Assembly: GCA_032718475.1 (NCBI GenBank)
Contig: JAUCBJ010008643.1
Location: forward strand, 1-59,407
From: Nemertoderma westbladi
Taxonomy: Eukaryota; Xenacoelomorpha; Nemertodermatida; Nemertodermatidae
Direction: 5' to 3'
Length of the DNA: 59,407 bases
The notes under the pieces were generated by a model that saw only the letters and a list, made by a program, of their open reading frames with translations, ran no database searches and had not been told where the DNA came from. Numbering within the stretch: position 1 is the stretch's first letter; every line of letters starts with the position of its first letter. The position numbers were made by a program, and so were the translations under genes. Below, piece after piece: positions 41,001 through 53,000 of the stretch.

Positions 41001-44000
41001 TTCATTAATACAATATTTTTTTAAATAATTTATTTTCAATAGTAATTTAATAAAATATTAAAATAATCAGATGAGATTTATTTCTAAATCTATTTTAAAT
41101 ACTGAGGGTGTTGTGGGGAAAATGCGATAAATTTTATATTTCTTCTCGTGTTTAATCGGGATCCCGGCAAAAAATGCGATCCCGGTCCCGATCCCGACTT
41201 TTTTGGAACGGGATCCCGATGTATAAATACTGAAATATATTTCTTTAATATCCGATGAATAGCTACTCCAGGACAGAACTGTTATGACCGTATTGAATTG
41301 TCGAATTAGTGGATGTCAGTAAACCATCCAGTATTCAATTGTAAATACATTTTATATAATTTCATCTCACTAATATTTCAGCAATGTGAAATAATGTGAT
41401 ATAATTTTGCCAATAATGCGTTTTATACTAATACATCAATATATAATTGTATTAAAAATTTCAATCCCTGTCCCGAAAATCGGGATTTCCTAGAATGATA
41501 ATCCCGGTCCCAATCCCGGAAATCCCGAAAAGTCTTATCCCGTTTAAACACTAATAATTTCTTCGCTAGAAAAATTTAAGCCGCGGCCCCGATCGTTTCC
41601 TATAATAGAGATATAACCGGAAGTTAGATCAACTCTTCTGGCCGGAAGTGACGTACTATATCGAGAGAACCACGATGTTTCCGTTCGGTTACACCAGCTC
41701 TTCCGACCGGAAAAAACGTCAGCTTTTCCGACCGGAAGTGACGTACTATATCGAGTGAACCACGATGTTTCCGTTCGGTTACATCAGCTCTCTTCCGACC
41801 GGAAGTGACGTACTATATCGAGTGATCCATGATTTTCGGTTTAGTTTACATCAGCTCTTCCGGCCGGAAGTGACGTCATCTCTTCCGACCGGAAGTGATG
41901 TACTATATCGAGTGAACCACGATGTTTCCGTTCGGTTACATCAGCTCTCTTCCGACCGGAAGTGACATACTATTTCGAGTGAACCATGATGTATCGGTTT
42001 GGTTTACATCAGCTCTTCCGGCCGGAAGTGACGTCATCTCTTCCGACCGGAAGTGACGTACTATATCGAGTGAACCACGATGTTTCCGTTCGGTTACATC
42101 AGCTCTCTTCCGACCGGAAGTGACATACTATTTCGAGTGAACCATGATGTATCGGTTTGGTTTACATCAGCTCTTCCGGCCGGAAGTGACGTCATCTCTT
42201 CCGACCGGAAGTGACGTACTATATCGAGTGAACCACGATGTTTCCGTTCGGTTACATCAGCTCTCTTCCGACCGGAAGTGACATACTATTTCGAGTGAAC
42301 CATGATGTATCGGTTTGGTTTACATCAGCTCTTCCGGCCGGCAGTGACGTCATCTCTTCCGACCGGAAGTGACGTACTATATCGAGTGAACCACGATATT
42401 TCCGTTTGGTTACATCAGCTCTCTTCCGACCGGAAGTGACGTACTATATCGAGTAAACCACGATATTACCGTTTGGTTACATCAGCTCTTCCGACCGGAA
42501 GTGACGTACTATATCGAGTGAACCACGATATTCCCGTTTGGTTACATCAACTCTTCCGACCGGAAGTGACGTACTATATCGAGTGAACCACGATGTTTCG
42601 GTTTGGTTTACAACAGCTCTTCCGGCCGGAAGTGATGTCATCTCTTCCGACCGGAAGTGACGTACTATATCGAGTAAACCTCGATATTTCCGTTTGGTTA
42701 CATCAACTCTTCCGACCGGAAGTGATGTCAGCTCTTCCGACCGGAAGTGACGTACTATAACGAGTGAACCACGATATTTCCGCTTGGTTATATCAACTCT
42801 TCCGACCGGAAGTGACGTATTATATCGAGTGAACCACGATGTTTCCGTTTGGTTACATCAACTCTACTCCCGACCGTAAGTGACGTACTATATCGAGTAA
42901 ACTACGATATTTCCGTTTGGTTACATCAGCTCTTCCGACCGGAAGTGATGTCAGCTCTTCCGACCGGAAGTGACGTACTATAACGAGTGAACCACGATAT
43001 TTCCGCTTGGTTATATCAACTCTTCCGACCGGAAGTGACGTATTATATCGAGTGAACCACGATGTTTCCGTTTGGTTACATCAACTCTACTCCCGACCGG
43101 AAGTGACGTACTATAACGAGTGAACCACGATATTTCCGTTTGGTTACATCAACTCTTCCGACCGGAAGTGATGTACTATATCGAGTGAACCACGATGTTT
43201 CCGTCTGAACCACGATATTTCCGTTTGGTTACATCAACTCTTCCGACCGGAAGTGATGTACTATATCGAGTGAACCACGATGTTTCCGTTTGGTTACATC
43301 AACTCTACTCCCGACCGGATGTGACGTGCTATAACGAGTGAACCACGATATTTCCGTTTGGTTACATCAACTCTTCCGACCGGAAGTGACGTACTATATC
43401 GAGTGAACCACGATGTTTCCGTTTGGTTACATCAGCTCTTCCGACCGGAAGTGACGTACTATATCGAGTGAACTACGATGTTTCCGTTTGGTTACATCAA
43501 CTCTCTTCCGACCGGAAGTGGTACTATATCGAGTGAACCACGATATTTCCGTTTGGTTACATCAACTCTACCGACCGGAAGTGACGTACTATATCGAGTG
43601 AACCACGATGTTTCCGTTTGGTTACATCAACTCTTCCGACCGGAATTGACGTACTATATCGAGTGAACCACGATGTTTCCGTTTGGTTACATCAACTCTT
43701 CCGACCGGAAGTGACGTACTATATCGAGTGAACCACGATGTTTCCGTTTGGTTACATCAACTCTTCCGACCGGAAGTGACGTACTATATCGAGTGAACCA
43801 CGATGTTTCCGTTTGGTTACATCAACTCTTCCGACCGGAAGTGACGTACTATATCGAGTGAACCACGATGTTTCCGTTTGGTTACATCAACTCTTCCGAC
43901 CGGAAGTGACGTACTATATCGAGTGAACCACGATGTTTCCGTTTGGTTACATCAACTCTTCCGACCGGAAGTGACGTACTATATCGAGTGAACCATGATG

Positions 44001-47000
44001 TTTCCGTTTGGTTACATCAACTCTTCCGACCGGAAGTGACGTGCTATATCGAGTGAACCACGATGTTTCCGTTTGGTTACATCAACTCTCTTCCGACCGG
44101 AAGTGGTACTATATCGAGTGAACCACGATATTTTCGTTTGGTTACATCAGCTCTCTTCCGACCGGAAGTGACGTACTATATCGAGTGAACCACGATGTTT
44201 CCGTTTGGTTACATCAACTCTTCCGACCGGAAGTGACGTACTATATCGAGTGAACCACGATGTTTCCGTTTGGTTACATCAACTCTTCCGACCGGAAGTG
44301 ACGTACTATATCGAGTGAACCACGATGTTTCCGTTTGGTTACATCAACTCTTCCGACCGGAAGTGACGTACTATATCGAGTGAACCATGATGTTTCCGTT
44401 TGGTTACATCAACTCTTCCGACCGGAAGTGACGTACTATATCGAGTGAACCATGATGTTTCCGTTTGGTTACATCAACTCTTCCGACCGGATGTGACGTG
44501 CTATATCGAGTGAACCACGATGTTTCCGTTTGGTTACATCAACTCTTCCGACCGGAAGTGATGTACTATATCGAGTGAACCACGATATTTCCGTTTGGTT
44601 ACATCAGCTCTCTTCCGACCGGAAGTGACGTACTATATCGAGTGAACCACGATATTTCCGTTTGGTTACATCAGCTCTCTTTCCGTTTGGTTACCATCAG
44701 CTCTCTTCCGACCGGAAGTGACGTACTATATCGAGTGAACCACGATATTTCCGTTTGGTTACATCAGCTCTCTTCCGACTGGAAGTGACGTACTATATCG
44801 AGTGAACCACGATGTTTCCGTTTGGTTACATCAGCTCTCTTCCGACCGGAAGTGACGTACTTTATCGAGTGAACCACGATGTTTCCGTTTGGTTACATCA
44901 GCTCTCTTCCGACCGGAAGTGACGTACTATATCGAGTGAACCACGATATTTCCGTTTGGTTACATCAACTCTTCCGACCGGAAGTGACGTACTATATCGA
45001 GTGAACCACGATGTTTCCGTTTGGTTACATCAGCTCTCTTCCGACCGGAAGTGACGTACTATATCGAGTGAACCACGATGTTTCCGTTTGGTTACATCAA
45101 CTCTTCCGACCGGAAGTGACGTACTATATCGAGTGAACCACGATGTTTCCGTTTGGTTACATCAGCTCTCTTCCGACCGGAAGTGACGTACTATATCGAG
45201 TGAACCACGATGTTTCCGTTTGGTTACATCAACTCTTCCGCTTCTACCTTTCAGATCTCGGCGTTCTGTTTATTTAGTCGTCTCTACGGCATGTATCCAT
45301 GCAACATGCTGGCGTTGCTACGTAGAGATTACACCCTGGCGGCCTCCTACGACCATTCTAGACGAACCGAGATGGCATACCAGTTCGCCAAGTCAATAAA
45401 ACCTATGTTGGAGAGATGCCGGTTGCATCCAAAACTAATAGGTGGGTTAAAGGAGACAAGAGGCGCATAAAACTGTTCATTTTCAATGTAATAGGACATC
45501 TTAGTATGGCATTTTTTTAATGATCACATTTTGATTTAGAAATACGTTGAAAATATAAAATAAGTACTTTTTATTATTAATTCGAGCTACGAAATAGTGA
45601 AGTGAAAGTTTCTTCAAATAGTGCGAATCTCAAATTGTTGACTTGAAATTTTATCTTTTCTATAGTTGTAATTTTCTGGAAATAGTATTGAAATTAATAA
45701 TATTAGAATTAAAGGAGACAATATTAACAATACTGCAGCTGCATCATAATGTATACAATTATTATTAAAGGTAGGACTGCAAATGAGTAAATAAGAGTGA
45801 CAAATTTCTATAATAATAATATTTGCTTATCTGGTCCCACCTGGTCATCAATGCCGACATTGTTAAGCTGTGCCGGTCCGGTCGGTACCCAAAGAAAATT
45901 CTAACAAACCAAATATCAAATAAATTGTATAATAGGAGTTCAAACTAACTCAAACTAACCTTACAAATTGCATCGTGGGTTCGATCCTCATGGGCCATAG
46001 GATAGTTTTTGTTTCGGCACGAATGCTTTGAAGGGACCAGCCAGGGCGCATCTCTACCTTGCATCCTTAAGTGGTAGCTAAATGAGTACTATAGTTTCTT
46101 CTGGGGAGTAAAGTTCTGGGGGGACCGCACTGTAAATAAGTTGTCTGCGTAATCCCTGGCCTAGCATCCGAAGAAAGTTTACTTTTTTTACATTTTACAA
46201 TATAAAGTCAGTGATTGTTTTAGAGGTCTCCACAGAGGTCTTTAAAGGTCTTTCTGCTCTACACAAAAGAGCAATTCAAATATCCCTCCATTTACTTATA
46301 GGTTATGTGTTCCCCCTTTCAAATTGACGCCTTCATTTTCTTTTGACTTTTAGAATACAGTTGTGATCTGGAATTAGATAAGTCACAATGGAAGAAACAT
46401 AGCAGTCAGGATATTGTTCTAGAATGCGCCAAGGTGTCATTAGATGCTTCTTCCACTAGGGACGACTTAGCGTATGGTCACCAACGTGTGTCCATGGTAA
46501 GTATGTCTTTTGTTCTTTCTATTACATTATAATCTTCACTGTGTTACATTGCCATGGCGGTTTTGGCAGAAGAGAACAAACAGATTTTACCTTTTCTACT
46601 GGAATAAGGTTCCGATGTGAAGTATACCAGAAGGTTTGAATGTAACCAAAACAATAAACTAATTAGTAGGGATGTGCCGGATTGACTATTTTCAAACCGG
46701 CCAAGCCGGAGCCGGATTTGTAAAAAAAATCAGGCCGGCATTCCAGCCATGCCGGATTTTATTTATATATCACCACTTTTTTTTCCTTGAATCAGCTATA
46801 TGGTACAAGGAATATGGTACCTTTATGCATGAACAGAACTGGAGGGAGTGAGTGTTAGGATCACCAGAGGCCTTTAAGTAAGTGAGATACCTGAACTGGA
46901 GGGAGTGAGTGTTAGGATCACCAGAGGCCTTTAAGTAAGTGAGATACCTGAACTGTAGCTGATTGTAGAAATAGGGTAATCTGTCCGGACCGGTAGTGCA

Positions 47001-50000
47001 GAAAAGTCTACTGGTACAGTTGTAGTAACCGGTATATCATGCCTACCGGTGTAATTGTGTTATCTAAAATATCTGATTGAATATATGTCGGACAGTCAGG
47101 AGTGATAACTTTATAGTCAATATTTCAGTGAGGGTACCACGTCATTTGGTCCTTTGGGTGTTAGGTCCTGCGTCGATAGATAACGTGCTGGATCATTATC
47201 AGCAACGTCATGATAAGGACTTTAACTTTAATAAGAATTCAGAAGTAGATTAGTAAGTGTATCTCAATTATCCCAACTAAACGGGATGAGAAAAGCGTTA
47301 TGCGTTGGTTGGCTACAAATAAGGGATCATTTCCTAATTTACAAATACTGTACATATATTTAGTATCACCAGCGTCTTATTTATTCCGCGTATTTATTCC
47401 GCGCGAATATTTGTAGAGGCTGGTAATGTATTTGATGAGAAACGCTCTCGTCTACTTCCGGATCGTGGAGAGAAACTAATATTTTTGTACCATAACCTTC
47501 GACGATTTGATATTTGATATAATGGATTGATTTGATAATAAATTGCAAATAGAAAAATAGAACGAAGAAATACTAGCTGTAGTTTTTTTATACTCTCTGA
47601 GTTAAATTGGATTTACTAGAGTTTCTAAATTGCCTGTCGAATTGTCGAATATATAAACTGGTCATTCGGCTTAATCTCAATTTATAACAATCCTACCTAG
47701 ACCAAACATTAACGCTTGCGCTCTGGGACACTATAATAATTATTGACTATAGTTATAATTAGAATATGAGTACAAATGTACTATTATGTATATTTAATGT
47801 GTTAGTGAGGCTGAGCCCAACCAAATACAAATATTATTGGCTAAAAGTAGTCAGTCAGCTCAGCAAGTATAGATAATCGTAAAATGATAGCTCTTCTTTA
47901 GACTTTATCATATTCATAATATTAATGAATGAATATAATACAAACAATGAAAATAATTGTATTGTATTCCATTGGATTTGGTTATGTTTAAATTTGTTTG
48001 AATTTAAAATAAAATTAATTTTCATGTTTTTTTTTCGAAAATTTACATTAATTGTAAATTTTGCCAACAGTTCGTTGAAATTGAAATCCGGCCAAAAAAT
48101 TGAAATCCGGCCGGAGCCGGAACCGGATTTTTTTCTCAAAATCCGGCCGGAATTCAGGCCCGGGCGGATATCCGGCTCACCCCTACTAATTAGTAATGTG
48201 AGGGTTATAAGAAATGAGCGAAGTATAAATCACTTTTAAAAAACTACAAATTAAAAAATTTCAATAAAATTTCGACCGAAAAGTGAAATCCTGACAGTAT
48301 TCTTTATCACATCGGGCGGTATTGATTCGAATTATGGCTCTTATTCTAGTGAATATATACCTTGTAAAGATGGTTTTTATTACAATCAGAAATGTGTATT
48401 TCTCAATACTGTAGGCTTTAGTTTTTATTTTATATTTCTATTTCCCAGTAATTTTTTTCTGAAAACTGTTTATAATTTAATTTGTACTATTTATTAAAAA
48501 CGGCACCCTCTAATGTTGCTATACTTTGGTATATTTTAGGTACATGTGCGGCAGTCCACAGTTAGAAATGCATACTGCTCCTAAAAGCAAATATGTAAAT
48601 AAAGTTTAAGGTAAATTTTGGGTGGAATATATTGAATTGTAATATTTAAAAAGCATCTTAGCGAACAGAGTCAAAATATATATTTTTGACTTAAAATGCA
48701 TCTCCTTTGTTATGCTTTATTTTCAGAAATTGTAACCTGTTTTTTTTGGAATCAATGTGGTCGATTACGTGAAAAAAAATTAGATTTTTTGTTATAATTT
48801 ATAAATAAGTTTTTCTTCTTTCTTGTATCATAATAGTACTGGTCCAACCGGAGTGCCGGTCAGCTGCAGTCCGGCTCACCGATGCCGGGGAGGTCCGCGT
48901 CAGGAGGGTTGGTTGCCTCAACCACCTCGACTACAGGGGGTCTTCTACGGAGTCCCTACTTGGAGACACAGTGGACCCCCTCCGTCTACTACTACCAGTA
49001 CTCACCCACCCAGTCGGAACTGTCGTTGGGAACGTGGGAACGGAATACACCCGGGGTGACATCCAGTCGGGGTTCCCCCGCCAGTATGGAGGGCGCGGAA
49101 CGGTACAGAAGGTTAGTGAATGTTCCTTACGTCTATGTTCGTAAATCCAGTAGATTGTGGGGTAATGTTTCGATACGAGTACCTTACCTATGCCAATTTT
49201 TTATACTGTTTAGTTTTTGCTTCTTTTTTGTAATGTTCTAGATAGAATATGTTAGCTTTTTATTTGTTTTTTTTTGTTTTTTTATTTGTTCTAGAACAAA
49301 TATTTTTAAAAATGAATTAATAATAATATTTATAAAAGAATATTATTATATTGCCTATCCAAATATGCGTCAACAACTGGGATCCTCCACGCTGTTGACA
49401 ACCCAAAGGATGCCGAAATATCATTGGTCAATTTGCAAGGAAAGAGACGCCGCTTTGCGGCGCAGTTCCTATCTAACGCTTTCCATCATAAGATCTGCCG
49501 CACCAATAAATGTTGGAGGCCGGTCACAGGTTGTATCTGTCGTCTCTGTGGTCAACCTGCGGAGGAATATTCACACTATCTTGATTGTCAGTCATTAGGA
49601 AATCTAAATCTAACACCAACACCACTACAACTAGCCGCTCACCTCAACTGCAAATTATAATTATAGCGGAACTCCGACATGGGGACGACCCCCATTCAGG
49701 CTGATTTATATAACTTTTAATATATATTTATTTTTAATTTAATAACTTTTAATAATTCATTTTAACACACAACGCTTTGTTGTAATAAAGAAATATAATT
49801 GTCATAAAAGAATATTTTAAAAAAGTAGCTATTTTTAAAAATTATAAATATATTTTTTTTCTTTACTAACTGATGTTTTACATCAAACAGTTACTTTTTG
49901 GAGACATGGTAGATAGTATAATGTCTAAACGAGATCCCGATCCCGAAAAACCGAGATCCCGGCGAAAAATGCAATCCCGATCCCGGAAATCCCGAAAAGT

Positions 50001-53000
50001 CTGATCCCGTTTAAACACTAGTAGCTAATATTTTTTTAAATTATATTTTGTTTTGCCAACAACAATGTAATTTATTTTATTAGAAATATTCAATAATTTG
50101 TATTGTAATCTTTAAAAATGTTCCAAAAGAATAAATTTGTTCTAGGAAACGCTTATTTTTTTTAAACAAATAGCTAACATATTCTAGAACAATAAATAAA
50201 AGTAGCAAAAACTAGATAGTGTAATAAATTTCGTAAGGGTATCGAAACAGTACCGGTTGCGGTTAGTGAATGTCCCTTACATGTTGTACTCGTAGACGTG
50301 TGTTGTATTATAGGGTAGTGCTTACAGTAAACAGGATACGATGGCGATGGTAAAGTCGTATAAGTCACATTCGATCGATCCCGAGTAGTACTCAAACTCC
50401 TATAGCTCGAACAGCTGATGCGTGTCGAACGGGATGGTTAATCGGGATGTTGGGTAGGCCCACCGAGCCTGTAAATTATCATTATTCCCTTTTACTGTTT
50501 AAACGGGATCAGACTTTCGGGATTTCCGGGATCGGGACCGGGATTAACACTCTCGGGATCCTGTTTTTTGGGATCGGGGTTGCAATTTTGGATTAAGTTC
50601 CATTATATTAGAGTATGCTGCGGGTTTTGGGTAACACTCACTTTATTTTACACTTCTGAAATATTAGTAGAGATCAAGTTATATCAAAATTATCTTACAA
50701 TTGATTACTGGATGATAAAAATTCGATATAATCCAAACATTTCCGTTCTGCTGGAACTATTTATCTGATATTCGACAAATTTACTGAATTTATACTTCGG
50801 GATCCCGTTCCAAAAAAGTCGGGATTGGATTTTTCGCCGGGATCCCGGTTTTTCGGGATAGGAATCCCGTTTAAACACTATCCCCATATAATACATTTCT
50901 GAATTGATTAATTCGTAAATAAATTTAACCGGTATTTTAGTTAGTGCTTTAGCTCTGCTGATTTACTTTATTTCCAGTTTGACTTGTATCGGTGCGTTTC
51001 GAGGTGGCAACTACTCCTTGGCTCCAATCGATACGAATCCGTTACCGAATCCTGCTCCGATCAACCGCCCCAGTCGATCCGTACCCTCAACCCCCCGCAA
51101 TAACAACCCCGATGCTGTTGTCTTCGATTACTCCACAAAGCCCCTGCAGCCACGAACTAGGTAAAGCTGTTAGTTAGAATTCAAGTATAGGAGGTAAGGG
51201 AGATTATATGGTATACAAGGTAAAGCAGTTAGTTAGATGCAAGTAGGTAAGGGAGATTATATGGTATACAACTTCTTCCAAAAGTATATAATAAATATCT
51301 GTAATAAATTTTTCACCATATTTCACAGAATAATATAATACGTAAACGTAAAACCAACTTGTGAACCAATTGCAATACTTTTTGACAATCAAACTGCATA
51401 ATCCGCATTGCTGCCACTCTATAAACTTTTTGATTGTTGTTAAACTTTCATTTACATTTCTTCTCGCTCTTAAAGTTTTCAATTTTTAGATACGACCAAC
51501 AACTATAACCTATAAAACATTCGTCTAATCTGCATAAAATAGGCAGCATAAAATGCACTAGGATCCTGCCACTGGATCTAATCCGGCCTCGACCATCTGT
51601 TTTTTTGCTTTGCTTTTTAATTTCTTGTTGGTCTATAATTATTATTGTTATTCGCAGACACAGCACCGCCCCTCAACGGCCGTCCTCCGCAATACGCGCC
51701 GTCGTCCACAGTGTCGGCGGTAGTTCGGGTCTATCCTCGTCGCAGAGCAGCGTAAAGGGAAGCGGTGACGTCATGGATGCGACGAGAATCCCAGCCAATC
51801 AGGATGCCGGACGCCAAGTGGTAGCCAATCAGCTGAAGGAAGTCGTAGAACTACTCAGTGAGAAGGGAAGTCCGGAATCTGAGAACCGAGTTAGTATCTT
51901 AGCAACCCCACCAGTTGCACTAATTATTGTATCTAATTCTACTGTGATGAATTAATATTTACAATAATTCAATATTTGCTTTTACGTCTAATACAATATG
52001 TAGGGATCCCTAAGGCCCACTTGTCTCTTGGCTAATTACCTATATTAACACCAGAGGCAGGGATCCCGAAGACCCACTTCTCTCTTGGCTGCTACCTATA
52101 ACACCATATGCAGGAACCCGAAGGTCCAGTAATCTCTTGGCTATTACCTATAAGGGTCACTCATATCACCTATAAGGTGCGCCACTCAACTCCCAAATTT
52201 CTCTAACTTTATGTGACTCTCTAACTTTATGTGAGTCTCTAACTTTATGTGACTCTCTAACTTTAAGTGACTCTCTAACTTAATGGGACTCTCTAACTTT
52301 ATGTGACTCTCTAACTTTATGTGACTCTCTAACTTTATGTGACTCTCTAACTTTATGTGACTCTCTAACCTTATGTGACTCTCTAACTTTATGTGACTCT
52401 CTAACTTTATGTGACTCTCTAACTTTATGTGACTCTCTAACTCTGCTTTATTTTATTTGTAGGAAGATAAGGAAGTAGAAGAGCTGAACAGCAACACAAG
52501 CATGGATTATCATACCAGCAACCAGGATTACCCTAGCAACGCATCTTACATCAGTACCCATAGTAACCAGACGTACCTAGACTCAATCCAAATTAACCAA
52601 GTTAACTTAGAGTCTCATAACAACAGCGATTTCCTTGGTGATTCCCGTAGCAACCGTGACTCGCCCCGGCACAGCAGCCCCCGAGTCCCACCCACGCAGT
52701 CCTTTAGTCCGGCCCCGACCCGGTCTCCCGTATGCTTTACTAAAACCGCCCCGCGGCTCCAAGCCATAAAGGAGTCGTGTAACCAACCCGCCCCGCCCCA
52801 TTGTGAGTTGGTCGTCGCGGAAACTGTTGCCAAGGGTACCGGGGACCACGTTGCCACGGATACCTGTGCCTCCGTCACTATGGATACCGACGACCCAGTT
52901 GCTACTCGCGACTCAGCAGTGCAGTGCAGCAGCGCGGCGTCCCCATTCCACGCGATGTTGTTACAGACCCTCCCGATCCCAGTAGAGTCGATAGACAGCG

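Larger units (their letters stand above)
49112..50285. repeat. Copies of the exon 7 donor region in TSC1 intron 7
   Basis: About 49,155-49,270 matches the reverse complement of about 50,150-50,255 (shared GTTTCGATAC, TAGTTTTTGCT and GAATATGTTAGCT). GGTTAGTGAATGTYCCTTAC from the exon 7 donor recurs in direct orientation at 50,262. The region between holds the LINE-like fragment at 49,350-49,700 and a small hAT-like element. Confidence 0.55.
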
